From Bacillus sp. N1-1 (lineage in GTDB: Bacteria; Bacillota; Bacilli; Bacillales; Guptibacillaceae), in assembly GCF_009818105.1 (NCBI RefSeq), contig NZ_CP046564.1, forward strand, positions 1,240,001 through 1,304,000: a stretch of 64,000 nt of DNA, written 5' to 3'. Each line of letters begins with the position of its first letter. Position 1 is the first letter of the stretch. Shown here piece after piece: positions 33,044-41,361 of the stretch. The position numbers were made by a program, and so were the translations under genes. The notes below the pieces were generated by a model. The model was not told the origin of the DNA, made no database searches, and saw nothing but the letters and a program-made list of their open reading frames with translations.

Positions 33044-33337
33044 ATGATTTTAGAAGCTGTTATGTTACAAGTCAAGCAAGGTATGGAAGAGGAATATGAA
33101 GATGCATTTCGCGAAGCATCAAAAATCATCACTTTAATGAAAGGTTACATATCTCACGAATTACAACGATGTATGGAAGTTAAAGGGAAATACTTATTGT
33201 TGGTGAAGTGGGAAACCTTAGAAGACCATACAGTTGGATTTAGACAATCTGTAGAATATCAAGAATGGAAAAAACAACTGCATCATTTCTATGAACCTTT
33301 TCCAACAGTTGAACATTTTAAAAATGTTCCTCTTTAA
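33044..33337 (+). CDS. ABM-superfamily monooxygenase-like protein
   Basis: A 97-residue ferredoxin-like alpha+beta protein of the antibiotic-biosynthesis-monooxygenase group: ILEAVMLQVKQGMEEEYEDA, KYLLLVKWETLEDHTVGFRQ, then LHHFYEPFPTVEHF. The family includes heme-degrading and quinol monooxygenases as well as proteins of unknown role. ATG follows AAAAGGGAGGGG. No partner gene suggests a substrate. Confidence 0.82.
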   Translation: MILEAVMLQVKQGMEEEYEDAFREASKIITLMKGYISHELQRCMEVKGKYLLLVKWETLEDHTVGFRQSVEYQEWKKQLHHFYEPFPTVEHFKNVPL

Positions 33338-33388
33338 AATGTTATTGAAGTTAATCGGAGCTATAAATGAATTAGGGGAGGGAAATCA

Positions 33389-33808
33389 ATGTACCTGGAA
33401 ATACAAGAGAATGTATTTGTTGAAGACCTTGATGAGATGAAAGAAGTTTATCAATCGGTAGGTTGGATGAAACATACCAATGATGTGATAAGACAAGTTT
33501 TTGAAGCAAGTGATATTAAAGTACTTGTAAAAGTAAACAATCGTATAGTTGGACTTGGAAGAGCTATTTCAGATGGAATATTTAATGCTGCAATCTATGA
33601 CATTGTCGTGCATAAAGATTTTCAAAATAAAGGTATTGCCAGGCAGATAGTAAACCATATATTAGAACAACTTAAGGGAGTTTCTTGTGTTCATATCATC
33701 TCTACTACAGGTAATGAAGAATTTTATAGAAAACAAGGGTTTAGAAAAGTTAAAACCGGTATGGCCAGGTATTTAAATAGTGAACTACATAATGAATATC
33801 TTGAATAG
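33389..33808 (+). CDS. GNAT-family N-acetyltransferase
   Basis: A 139-residue GNAT protein. The acetyl-CoA loop is VVHKDFQNKGIARQIVNHI (Q/RxxGxA pattern as QNKGIA), followed by NEEFYRKQGFRKV, the usual C-terminal motif. ATG follows TAGGGGAGGG. It follows the ABM gene after 51 bp and may be co-transcribed. Substrate unknown; the small size fits a general amine acetyltransferase. Confidence 0.87.
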   Translation: MYLEIQENVFVEDLDEMKEVYQSVGWMKHTNDVIRQVFEASDIKVLVKVNNRIVGLGRAISDGIFNAAIYDIVVHKDFQNKGIARQIVNHILEQLKGVSCVHIISTTGNEEFYRKQGFRKVKTGMARYLNSELHNEYLE

Positions 33809-33835
33809 CTTTTTTTGCAAAAACGGTTAATAGGT

Positions 33836-33967
33836 GCTGAGAGTTTTGCTTTTTATAATAGCTATGAGTCATTGTTTTCTTACTCCAGAATCCCGGAGCG
33901 AATCAGGAATAACGTTCCTGAAGAAATTTCTTGGAGTGTTGACGGTATAACACTTTTTGTAACTTAA
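33836..33967 (+). pseudogene. C-terminal remnant of an unknown gene
   Basis: 43 codons reading ESFAFYNSYESLFSYSRIPE and ending ISWSVDGITLFVT, with protein-like composition but no start. It is in the same frame as the GNAT gene beyond its stop, but the GNAT protein is already complete. I see it as the leftover end of a lost gene. Confidence 0.35.
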
Positions 33968-33981
33968 GGAAAGGTAAAACA

Positions 33982-34212
33982 TTAGCCACTGATAATCTGT
34001 TTGTGCAATATTGTTCCATGAAAACTTAAGTAGATAACTTCATTAAAGTTTGATTTAACGGTAAATAAGATTTCCAAAACTATAAACAAGAACCCTTTTA
34101 ATATTTTTCCGTTAAGGATTTGTGCAAAGTCAGGTAATCTAACACTCCAAAAGATTGCTTCAAGAACTTTGCTTTTATTCTTTGCTGCTTCACTGTTTTG
34201 ATAGTTCATCAC
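33982..34212 (-). CDS. Small membrane protein of unknown function
   Basis: A 76-residue protein with a hydrophobic segment (GKILKGFLFIVLEILF) after a charged start. The wording VLEAIFWSVRLPDFAQILNG resembles small membrane proteins common in Bacillus whose role is unknown. It starts inside the end of the DUF3231 gene (23-bp overlap) on the same strand. No clear ribosome site is seen, so the exact start is unsure, and it may itself be damaged. Confidence 0.5.
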   Translation of the reverse strand: MMNYQNSEAAKNKSKVLEAIFWSVRLPDFAQILNGKILKGFLFIVLEILFTVKSNFNEVIYLSFHGTILHKQIISG

Positions 34213-35211
34213 GGTCTAATGCCCGTGGAGGTTCTTCCATCCACCCATGTTTAATCAAAATCTTAGCCCCGTCTTCAGCGTATTTTAATATTTCTGCAAC
34301 TAACCGGCTATACATAATGCCAATATCCCTTCTTGGACTCATGGATATGCTTCCCCCGTAGTATCCTACGCTAAGTGCAATTAAACTTGTTGTATAAAAC
34401 ATCATTTTCCTGTCAGAAAAAGTGTACGTAATAGAATCAGTAACCTCTGTATCCAATGTCATAGGGCAGGGTAAATCACTTTCTTTTAGAAATGAACCGA
34501 ATATTTCACAATGCTTATTTGCCATTTCCTTTCCTCTTAATAGAAATTGTTTTACTTCTTCATCCTGTGCAACTTGGCTATAACCAATCAGTGTGGCTGC
34601 CCCTAATGCGTTTCTCTGAAAATTGGTGTATAGGTTTGTGATTTCAGTACCTGTAAGGGGTCTTTTTTCTCCAAGAAAGCCTGCCAAAAACTTTTCTGTT
34701 TTACAAAATCGTAGGATTCAGGTTTGGGGAGGTATGGTGACCTAGTATACAGCCCCTTTGCCAATAATAAATCATTCGTTTGTTTGATAAGATTATCTGA
34801 TTCCCGTAAACACTGACTAAAGAAGCTATAAACATCTTCTCTGACTGCTACAGTTATTGCGGTGCTATACGCATTTAAACCAATTTTACCAAGATAATTA
34901 ACATTATTTAATAAATAAGTATCAGAAAACAACCTCGGAGCTGTCACATCAACGTCTTCATTTAATTTAAAGCCATGAGGAACAGGATAACCTTCCTGAG
35001 TAAAAATCTGTGTTATTGTGTTAACGTGCAATTGTGAAATGTCTAATGCATATTGAATGACAGATTTAATTTCAGTATCTTCCACTGTATTGAGATAATA
35101 TTTTAAATGGCATATGGAACCACTGTCATTCATGTATGTAGCCCATAAATTTGTTATCTCTGCCGATGTTAATTTGATATCGGTTCGTTTAATGAACTCC
35201 ATTGTCTTCAC
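34190..35211 (-). pseudogene. DUF3231 protein, frameshifted
   Basis: Two overlapping frames on the minus strand make one ~340-residue DUF3231 protein made of two similar four-helix units: the first starts LTSAEITNLWATYMNDS, the second LTGTEITNLYTNFQRNALG. The reading frame changes at a run of five A (34686-34690, T5 on the coding strand); a sixth base would restore it. DUF3231 proteins are Bacillaceae-specific and resemble ferritin-like/spore-coat-type bundles of unknown role. It may be a real mutation or an assembly error. Confidence 0.75.
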
Positions 35212-35454
35212 TCCAAATCAAATATAGTCTAACCTTCAGTTTATCCGTTATGTAACTATATATGTATGATGAAGTTGTGGTTTATCTAATAAAGATCGCG
35301 AAAATAGGATCCCTACACGAAAAAGACAATTGATCATAAGCACTTTGAAAGAAGGTGATATTCAAGGTCTACCTAACCCATATTCTGTGCCAATAAATAC
35401 GTAGCTTTTGAAGGTAGGAATGTCCAATAAAAATTTAATGAGAAAGGAGGAGGT

Positions 35455-36235
35455 ATGAATTAATAGGAGAAATATTTCCTTTTTCTTACTGTCAGCAGCC
35501 TTATTTTTCGGGGGCATCGTTCTTTTATCTTATAATTTGTTTGGTTTAGGCTTATTACCACTGTCAGGCTTGTTTATTTTATACTTTCTAAATAAGAAAT
35601 ACCGTTCATCAGTTTCCTTGTTTATTTTCTTTTTGTTAGGCCTGCTTATCTATCAAATTGGGAGCACCTTTGTCTATAAGTTGAATATCTATCAAGAAAC
35701 AAAAGTCTTAATAAATAGAAGTTTCCTATTATTTATCCTTACTAGCATTATTATTTCACTCAAAATTTCTAGGCAAAAAATCTCCTTATACTCAGATTTT
35801 CCTAATTGGCACAATAAAATTATAATGTCCTTTCATCAGATAAAGGTAGCATACTTTTTGCTTTTTGGATTAATTGGTTCGAGTATGCTACTTATACCTG
35901 TCCTCTTTCAAGAGATAAGCTATATAAGATCACTATTCATTTTTGCGATTTTGTTTGCCCTTATTAATGCCAGCTTGGAAGAAGTGATATGGAGAGGTGT
36001 TATGCTATCGAATTTAAAAAGAAGTGTTTCTACTTTATATGCTGTATTAATAACAAGTGTCGGTTTTGGCCTCATACACATTTCAATTGGAATACCTGTA
36101 CTTCTAAGTATACTTTTCTCTTTTGGTGGGCTTTTCTATGCAATTGTGGTATTAAAGACAAAAAGTATTTACCCATCTATCGTTTTTCATATGCTTATTA
36201 ATTTAGGTATGGTTTTCAATGGTTGGATTATTTAA
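35455..36235 (+). pseudogene. CPBP-family intramembrane metalloprotease with damaged start
   Basis: A multi-helix protein of the CPBP (Abi/CaaX-like) family: EEVIWRGVMLSNLKR (EExxxR), FGLIHISIG (FxxxH) and VFHMLIN (HxxxN) are all present. The ideal ribosome site AAAGGAGGAGG precedes an ATG at 35455 that reads only ATGAATTAA. Removing one T gives M-N-N-R-R-N-I-S-F joined to the long frame, so one extra base near 35460 probably breaks it. Otherwise an ATT at 35459 or TTG at 35537 must be used. Such proteases often act in bacteriocin immunity. Confidence 0.75.
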
Positions 36236-36394
36236 TTTTATTCAACAATATCGGAGCGATTGTTGAGTAAGTTAATGATGCGAGGGTCATTTTTCAATCA
36301 GGGGAAATAGCTCTTTTTTTGTACTTGTAAATTGTGACGTAATTTCAGTTGTATTTAAAGCACAGATATACAGAAAACATTGGTATGACAAATA

Positions 36395-36437
36395 AAAAAT
36401 GCCATCCAAATCACTATGTGATATGGGTGACATTTTC
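36395..36437. terminator. Bidirectional hairpin between convergent genes
   Basis: AAAATGCCATCC pairs with GGGTGACATTTT with two mismatches, A-tract before and T-tract after. It can end both the CPBP gene and the minus-strand ArsR gene. An inverted repeat CAACAAT/ATTGTTG also lies near 36242-36265. Confidence 0.55.
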
Positions 36438-36544
36438 TATTGAAATTTCACATGTTGTACCCCAACACTAAACTATTATTGATCTTTCGTCATTTCAATT
36501 GCGGTAATAGCATAAATGTCTTTTGCTACTTTCGGGTACAGTAC

Positions 36545-36871
36545 CTATTCCTCAGAATTACTCTCCACCAAATGCCTCAGCATACTAATCTTATTATCCC
36601 AGAACTGCTCGAAGTAAGAGACCCATTCTTTCACTTCTGATAATTGCTCAGGCTGAAGGGAGTAAATCTTCTTACGGCCTGATTTCCTGTCGCTGACTAG
36701 GTTCGCATCTGATAGCACATTCAGGTGCTTCACAATTGCGGTCCGGCTAATCGAGAAATGCTCACTAATTTCTTTAATCGAAGCATCGTTTTTAGCAAGT
36801 AGCATGAGCATTTCTCTTCTGGAAGAGTCAGCGATTGCCTGGTAGACATCATGCTTTGGTGCTACCGACAT
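36545..36871 (-). CDS. ArsR-family winged-helix regulator
   Basis: A 108-residue ArsR/SmtB-type regulator: YQAIADSSRREMLMLLAKND, then SIKEISEHFSISRTAIVKHL as the recognition helix and SDRKSGRKKIYSL as the wing. No metal-binding Cys cluster is present. Its start overlaps the stop of the SRPBCC gene (TAATG), a pairing seen widely in Bacilli where the regulator controls the adjoining START-fold protein. Confidence 0.88.
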   Translation of the reverse strand: MSVAPKHDVYQAIADSSRREMLMLLAKNDASIKEISEHFSISRTAIVKHLNVLSDANLVSDRKSGRKKIYSLQPEQLSEVKEWVSYFEQFWDNKISMLRHLVESNSEE

Positions 36872-37299
36872 TACGCTTCCACAACCTTACGCAACCGTTC
36901 GTTGATGATACTTTCCCAGCCGTTGTTCATCGTATTGCGCGCATCTTGCTGCGTTTTATTGGTTGGTTTCATCATTTCATCTGGATGGCCCCAGCCATCG
37001 TGGATTAAGGTGAAGTCCGTTTTGCCATCCACTTCTTTTAACAAAAAGTGAATCACCCATCCCTGGTTTCCCCATGAAAAGGAGAGTTCTTTTGGGGGGG
37101 TAACCGTTAAGACTTTACATGGTGATGTTTCAAAGGGTGTTTCCAGCTCAAACTCATGACCTTCTACAGGCTTAAAGTCGTTTGGCATAAACCATTCCGC
37201 CATGCCTTCTGAAGAAGAGACAGCTTTCCATACTTTTTCGATTGGAGCATGAAAAGTCACTTGCTTTTTGATCTGTGGTATTTTGTTTGATTCACTCAT
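36871..37299 (-). CDS. SRPBCC/AHSA1-domain protein
   Basis: A 142-residue START-like protein of the activator-of-Hsp90 (AHSA1) group: KQVTFHAPIEKVWKAVSSSE, then GMAEWFMPNDFKPVEGHEFE and LSFSWGNQGWVIHFLLKEVD. It has a hydrophobic ligand cavity in this fold, but no substrate is known for these bacterial members. It is first in a two-gene operon with the ArsR regulator, reading leftward. The start follows an AGGAGGTAACC ribosome site. Confidence 0.87.
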   Translation of the reverse strand: MSESNKIPQIKKQVTFHAPIEKVWKAVSSSEGMAEWFMPNDFKPVEGHEFELETPFETSPCKVLTVTPPKELSFSWGNQGWVIHFLLKEVDGKTDFTLIHDGWGHPDEMMKPTNKTQQDARNTMNNGWESIINERLRKVVEA

Positions 37300-37449
37300 A
37301 GGTTACCTCCTAAATATAACACCATTTGGTTTCAAATGAATTATAACACCTTTTGGTTATATATTAAAGGAGGGGCCAGGTACATCGGAGCTAAGATTCT
37401 TGTTGTAAAAATGATCAGATTGACAAACTATTCCACCGGTGGTAGGTTA

Positions 37450-37480
37450 ATGTTAACTTAAATTATATTTTAGTTAACAT
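37450..37480 (+). promoter_or_regulatory. BirA operator before bioB
   Basis: ATGTTAAC (37450-37457) and GTTAACAT (37473-37480) form an inverted repeat with 15 bp between; the GTTAAC cores start 21 bp apart. This matches Bacillus biotin-repressor sites, and the same geometry recurs at 40069. Confidence 0.88.
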
Positions 37481-37499
37481 TGTAACGGGAGGCATATAG

Positions 37500-38501
37500 A
37501 TGCTAAAAGTTGAAAAAACAACAGCTAACTGGGAAGAGTATGCATATCTTGCGCTTGAAGGGAAAGCGCTAACAAAAGAACAAGCTATTTCAGTGCTTTC
37601 ATCCTCTGATGAAGAATTATTAGCTTTATTGAACGCTGCATACCGCGTGAGGAAACACTATTACGGAAAAAAGGTAAAGCTGAATATGATTATTAACGCG
37701 AAGAGCGGATTATGTCCAGAGAACTGTGGTTACTGTGCTCAATCTGCTTATGCAGATACAAATGTTGATAAATATTCTCTACTTGAGAAAGATACGCTTG
37801 TAAATGGGGCGCGCGAGGCGATGAATCGCAAAGCCGGTACATACTGCATTGTGATGAGTGGACGTGGAGCAACGAATAAAGAACTTGACAAAGTAATCGA
37901 TGCTGTCGAGGAGATCAAATCTGAAATGCCTCTTAAGATCTGTGCTTGTCTCGGCATTCTTTCTGCGGAACAAACGAACCGTCTGAAGGAAGCTGGCGTC
38001 GATCGTTATAATCATAATATCAATACGAGTAAAGGTCACCATGATAACGTTACGACCACTCATTCCTATGATCACCGTGTGAAGACGGTTGAGAACGTTA
38101 AAGAATCTGGTATTTCTCCTTGTTCAGGCGTCATAGTTGGAATGGGTGAATCACATGAAGATGTTTATGATATGGCGGCAGAACTTCGTCGAATCGATGC
38201 CGATTCAATTCCTGTTAACTTCCTTTATTCAGTGCCTGGTACAAAGATGGAAAATATGGATGAGCTTGATCCAAGATATTGTTTAAAGGTGCTAGCATTG
38301 TTCAGGTTTATGAATCCTACAAAGGAAATTCGTATCTCAGGAGGTCGTGAAGTGAACCTTCGCTCCCTACAAGTGATGGGATTATATGCTGCGAACTCCA
38401 TTTTTGTTGGAGATTACTTAACGACAGACGGAGCTGCATCATCATCTGACCATAAGATGATTGAAGACCTTGGGTTTGAAATTGAAGAGTGTCCGTTATA
38501 G
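37500..38501 (+). CDS. bioB: Biotin synthase BioB
   Basis: A 333-residue radical-SAM enzyme. The FeS cluster motif is GLCPENCGYCAQS (CxxxCxxC), and further Cys/Arg ligands of the second cluster appear in CIVMSGRG and EIRISGGREVNLR. It inserts sulfur into dethiobiotin to make biotin. ATG follows GGGAGGC. It has its own BirA operator and terminator, set apart from the rest of the pathway. The terminator has been split by an IS element, which may change read-through toward the downstream bio genes. Confidence 0.96.
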   Translation: MLKVEKTTANWEEYAYLALEGKALTKEQAISVLSSSDEELLALLNAAYRVRKHYYGKKVKLNMIINAKSGLCPENCGYCAQSAYADTNVDKYSLLEKDTLVNGAREAMNRKAGTYCIVMSGRGATNKELDKVIDAVEEIKSEMPLKICACLGILSAEQTNRLKEAGVDRYNHNINTSKGHHDNVTTTHSYDHRVKTVENVKESGISPCSGVIVGMGESHEDVYDMAAELRRIDADSIPVNFLYSVPGTKMENMDELDPRYCLKVLALFRFMNPTKEIRISGGREVNLRSLQVMGLYAANSIFVGDYLTTDGAASSSDHKMIEDLGFEIEECPL

Positions 38502-38507
38502 ATAATG

Positions 38508-38519
38508 AAAAAGCTGCCT
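38508..38519 (+). terminator. Left arm of the bioB terminator, split by an IS
   Basis: AAAAAGCTGCCT is complementary to AGGCAGCTTTTTTT at 39830-39843, on the far side of the IS. Joining the flanks (one copy of ATG) rebuilds a perfect hairpin with a 5-base loop, GATGT, and a T-tract. Confidence 0.9.
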
Positions 38520-38608
38520 GATGTGATATTATCCCTTTTAAGTAGACATTCAAAAAAACCTCCATGATATGGTGGAGGAAAGAATGATGCTTGGAGGGGA
38601 TTTTTTCT

Positions 38609-38941
38609 ATGGCTAAAAAAGGGCAGAGGTTTGAGACGTATACAGACGAGTTTAAACAGAACGCCGTGATGAAATACATTAATGGTTCTCAAAGTTACAA
38701 TGCTTTAGCGGAAGAATTAGGAATAAAAAATAGTACACAGCTGAAAGTCTGGGTGAGGAAGTGGAAAAACGGTGAGCCGTTTGATATTCGAAGTCGCAGT
38801 GAGGAAAATCCTATGCATGGTAGGCCACGCACAAACTTTAAAACAATTGAAGAAGAGAGAGATTACCTGAAAGCGCAGGTGGATTACTTAAAAAAGCAGT
38901 ATCAAAATCTCGAAAAGGAGGGAAAATCACGCAAAAAATAA
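38609..38941 (+). CDS. IS3-family OrfA (transposase N-terminal part)
   Basis: A 110-residue protein from ATG at 38609 behind GGAGGGG. It has the helix-turn-helix of IS3 OrfA (YTDEFKQNAVMKYINGSQSY, LAEELGIKNSTQLKVWVRKW) and a leucine-zipper-like end (EERDYLKAQVDYLKKQYQNL). It binds the IS ends. The A6 run just before its TAA stop would allow -1 slippage into the OrfB frame to make the full transposase. Confidence 0.92.
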   Translation: MAKKGQRFETYTDEFKQNAVMKYINGSQSYNALAEELGIKNSTQLKVWVRKWKNGEPFDIRSRSEENPMHGRPRTNFKTIEEERDYLKAQVDYLKKQYQNLEKEGKSRKK

Positions 38942-38952
38942 AGTATGAAACC

Positions 38953-39789
38953 GTGGAAGATTTAAGGAATAAAGCTCCTGTTACCTGGTTGTTAGAGATT
39001 GCTTCCCTCCAACCATCAAGCTATTACAAATGGAGATCTAGTAAAGTAAAGCGCGAAGAAAGGGCCAATCAAGATCATGACATCCAAATGCATATGATGG
39101 GGATTCATTTTCTTCATCCGGAAACAGGTTACCCTACTATGACGCGTTTATTGAAAGAAAGTGGTTACCACATCAACCACAAAAAGGTGTATCGATTGAT
39201 GAGCGAGATGGGCATTCAATCGGTGATTCGTAAAAAGAGGAAAAGGCATGGATACACTCCGTCTGTGATCAATCCAAATAGGCTAAAACGAAACTTTAAA
39301 GCAAATGGAACGAATCAGAAAATGGTGACGGACATTACTTATGTATCAGATGGTAAACGATTTTATTACTTATCCGTGATTCAAGATTTATTCAACAATG
39401 AGATCGTAAGCTGGAAACTTTCTAAACGCAACGATTTAGCGCTTGTACTAGATACAGTTGCCCAATGGACAAAGAAAAAAGACGTAACGAAAGCCGTTCT
39501 CCATTCGGATCAAGGCTTTCAGTATACGTCTAAGGCATACAACACACGAATAGAAGAATACGGCGTTAAGGGCAGCCACTCTCGCAAAGGAAACTGCCTG
39601 GATAATGCCTGCATTGAGTCCTTCTTTTCGCATCTCAAAACAGAGAAGTTGTACATCAATCAGTGTAAAACAGAAAACGAGATCAGACAAGCAATCGAGG
39701 ATTACATCTACCACTATAACTACAGACGTTTCCAGAAGAAATTAAAGCAACGCGCGCCGATTGAATATCGACACGCGTTGGCAGCGTAG
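38953..39789 (+). CDS. IS3-family OrfB (DDE integrase domain)
   Basis: A 278-residue retroviral-type integrase part from GTG at 38953; the frame is open further upstream through QKIKYETVEDL and so joins OrfA by -1 frameshift at 38933-38938. Catalytic residues are in MVTDITYVSDGK (first Asp), LHSDQGFQYTS (second Asp) and CLDNACIESFFSHLKTEKLY (Glu). All are intact, so the element may still move. Confidence 0.92.
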   Translation: MEDLRNKAPVTWLLEIASLQPSSYYKWRSSKVKREERANQDHDIQMHMMGIHFLHPETGYPTMTRLLKESGYHINHKKVYRLMSEMGIQSVIRKKRKRHGYTPSVINPNRLKRNFKANGTNQKMVTDITYVSDGKRFYYLSVIQDLFNNEIVSWKLSKRNDLALVLDTVAQWTKKKDVTKAVLHSDQGFQYTSKAYNTRIEEYGVKGSHSRKGNCLDNACIESFFSHLKTEKLYINQCKTENEIRQAIEDYIYHYNYRRFQKKLKQRAPIEYRHALAA

Positions 39790-39925
39790 TTTTTTTATAC
39801 TGTCTACTTGACAGGGGTAAGACCAATGTAGGCAGCTTTTTTTGTCATTAGTCGATCGGATTTCTGCTTTCACATCTCATCTACATCGAATATCACTTGG
39901 CCATCACCAGGACTAATCACGCAAA

Positions 39926-39957
39926 GTCAGTGCCTATACAGGTGGCTGGCTTTTTTT
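39926..39957 (+). terminator. Second terminator between bioB and the bio operon
   Basis: GTCAGTGCCT pairs with AGGTGGCTGGC (one bulge, some G-T pairs) and is followed by TTTTTTT (39951-39957). It ensures separation of bioB and the downstream operon. No gene is seen from 39844 to 40068. Confidence 0.65.
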
Positions 39958-40068
39958 ATTACTTGTTTGTCGCTTCTAAAAAGCAACAAACGATGCCTAA
40001 GCAGCAGAGATAAGTTTCAGGTTAGACTATGAATCTGTTTGGTAGAATGATAAAATGACCCTAAATAA

Positions 40069-40095
40069 GTTAACCACTTTAAGTATTAGGTTAAC
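40069..40095 (+). promoter_or_regulatory. BirA operator before the S-component/bioWAFD operon
   Basis: GTTAACC (40069-40075) and GGTTAAC (40089-40095) form an inverted repeat. The GTTAAC cores start 21 bp apart exactly as before bioB, so both units should be repressed together by biotin-loaded BirA. Confidence 0.88.
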
Positions 40096-40121
40096 ATATG
40101 GAGGGAGGTGTACGAACTAAC

Positions 40122-40607
40122 TTGAAGCGAGATCAAATAAGAGAAATGACAACGATTAGTGTATTAGCTAGTTTGATCATAGTAACTGGAATGATAAAGA
40201 TACCTTCACCAATTCCTGGATCTGATTTCCAACTTTCAGCACCGCTCGCAGTTGGAATTGCGGTCGTATTTGGTTTTCGAAGGTACATAATTGCGGGAAT
40301 TCTAGCAAGTTCGATTCTATTGATACTAGGGTTCCATACCATTCTTAACGTCGAGATCTCTATGGTTTTTAGAATTGTTGCTGGTGGTGCAATAGCATTG
40401 TTCGGTCCATCGATTCCGGTCGTAGTATTTGCTGGTCCGCTTGGATCGATCACTGCCAGATTCGTACTTGCTGAAACGTTGCAAGTAAGTGTATGGCCGC
40501 TTCTCATTGCAGCAGTACCAGGAATCCTTTTCACTGCCGCAACCGTTATACCCATAACATCACTACTAAAACGAATTAAGATCGAGAGGAATAAACAGTA
40601 TGTGTGA
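40122..40607 (+). CDS. ECF-type S-component-like membrane protein, probable biotin-precursor transporter
   Basis: A 161-residue protein with five or six hydrophobic helices. I chose TTG at 40122 behind GGAGGGAGGTG over the ATG at 40098, which lacks a ribosome site. The segment MIKIPSPIPGSDFQLSAPLA resembles the conserved loop of ECF S components but differs from classical BioY. It is the first gene of a BirA-controlled operon whose next gene, bioW, needs external or internal pimelate. I infer a role in uptake of pimelate or biotin. The family needs checking. Confidence 0.65.
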   Translation: MKRDQIREMTTISVLASLIIVTGMIKIPSPIPGSDFQLSAPLAVGIAVVFGFRRYIIAGILASSILLILGFHTILNVEISMVFRIVAGGAIALFGPSIPVVVFAGPLGSITARFVLAETLQVSVWPLLIAAVPGILFTAATVIPITSLLKRIKIERNKQYV

Positions 40608-41358
40608 TAAGGAATGTTTAAGTATACGAATGCGAGCTTCAGAAGGTGGTGCTCATGAAGAGGGTGGAAAGCACATTTCTGGTGGGGAAATACTCGCAAT
40701 AAAAAGCGAGATGATCGAACGTACTACTGATTTACTTCAACGAGCATTTTCTCATCAAAGAGGGGAGCCTGATTTCCTTCAGCTCACGATTGAAAAGGTG
40801 AAAGAACCCGTTCATCATCTCAAACCTTTACCTGTTTCTTATACAAAAGTAAAAAACCTAGTACATGGAAAAAACGTAGCGCATGACTTGTTAAAGCTAA
40901 CTGGCTTAGAGGATGGGGTAATCCTAAAAGCTCTTGAATTGTTGGAAAAATATTATGACGTAAGAGGAGCGATCATGATTGACGCTGCTACTGGGGAGCG
41001 AATAGATGGTCGTCATGATAAAGGTGTACGAGTGTCCAGACTCGATTGGGAGCAAAAGGAATATGAGAGCTGGCTTACGTCTACTAATATCAAAAGCAAC
41101 AAGCGGATGAAAGAAGCCTTAACGCTCGCAACTAAAGTTTCTTCACACCCCGATACGATAGCTGAGCTTTGCTATAGTGATGATCCTGATTACATAACAG
41201 GCTATGTAGCCTCCAAAAAGATAGGCTACCATCGAATCTCGCAAATGAAAGAGCTTGGCGATGAAAACGGTGGAAGAATATTCTTTGTGAGGCAGTGTCA
41301 TGTGCCCTCATACATCGACTACTTAGAAAAAGAACCAATTCTATTAAAAGGAGTTTAA
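40600..41358 (+). CDS. bioW: 6-carboxyhexanoate-CoA ligase BioW
   Basis: A 252-residue pimeloyl-CoA synthetase. It begins SIRMRASEGGAHEEGGKHIS, then GGEILAIKSEMIERT, the hallmark of BioW, and holds SHQRGEPDFLQL and DATTGERIDGR-like DAATGERIDGRHDKGVRVSR. It activates pimelate to pimeloyl-CoA with ATP. It overlaps the preceding gene by 8 bp. Presence of BioW and absence of BioC/BioH or BioI nearby indicates the pimelate-dependent route. Confidence 0.94.
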   Translation: MCDKECLSIRMRASEGGAHEEGGKHISGGEILAIKSEMIERTTDLLQRAFSHQRGEPDFLQLTIEKVKEPVHHLKPLPVSYTKVKNLVHGKNVAHDLLKLTGLEDGVILKALELLEKYYDVRGAIMIDAATGERIDGRHDKGVRVSRLDWEQKEYESWLTSTNIKSNKRMKEALTLATKVSSHPDTIAELCYSDDPDYITGYVASKKIGYHRISQMKELGDENGGRIFFVRQCHVPSYIDYLEKEPILLKGV

Positions 41359-41361
41359 TCT

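Larger units (their letters stand above)
38524..39825 (+). mobile_element. IS3-family insertion sequence, apparently complete
   Basis: 1302 bp. The left end begins TGATATTATCCC and the right end (reverse complement) begins TGGTCTTACCCC; both 25-bp repeats end in AAGTAGACA. A 3-bp target duplication ATG flanks it (38521-38523 and 39826-39828). It carries orfA and orfB with an A6 slippery run at 38933-38938 for the transframe transposase. It sits in the loop of the bioB terminator. Confidence 0.92.

Noticed and set aside
33806..33967. Stop-codon read-through extending the GNAT protein
   Set aside because: The frame stays open after TAG, but the GNAT domain is complete at 139 residues and no read-through context or homologous extension is evident.
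38953..39789. Independent OrfB gene starting at GTG 38953
   Set aside because: No ribosome site for this start; the A6 run and open upstream frame make the -1 transframe OrfAB product the likelier one, though coordinates of the visible frame are kept.
40133..40699. 188-codon open frame on the minus strand
   Set aside because: Antisense to the S-component-like gene and bioW start; no ribosome site or family motif.
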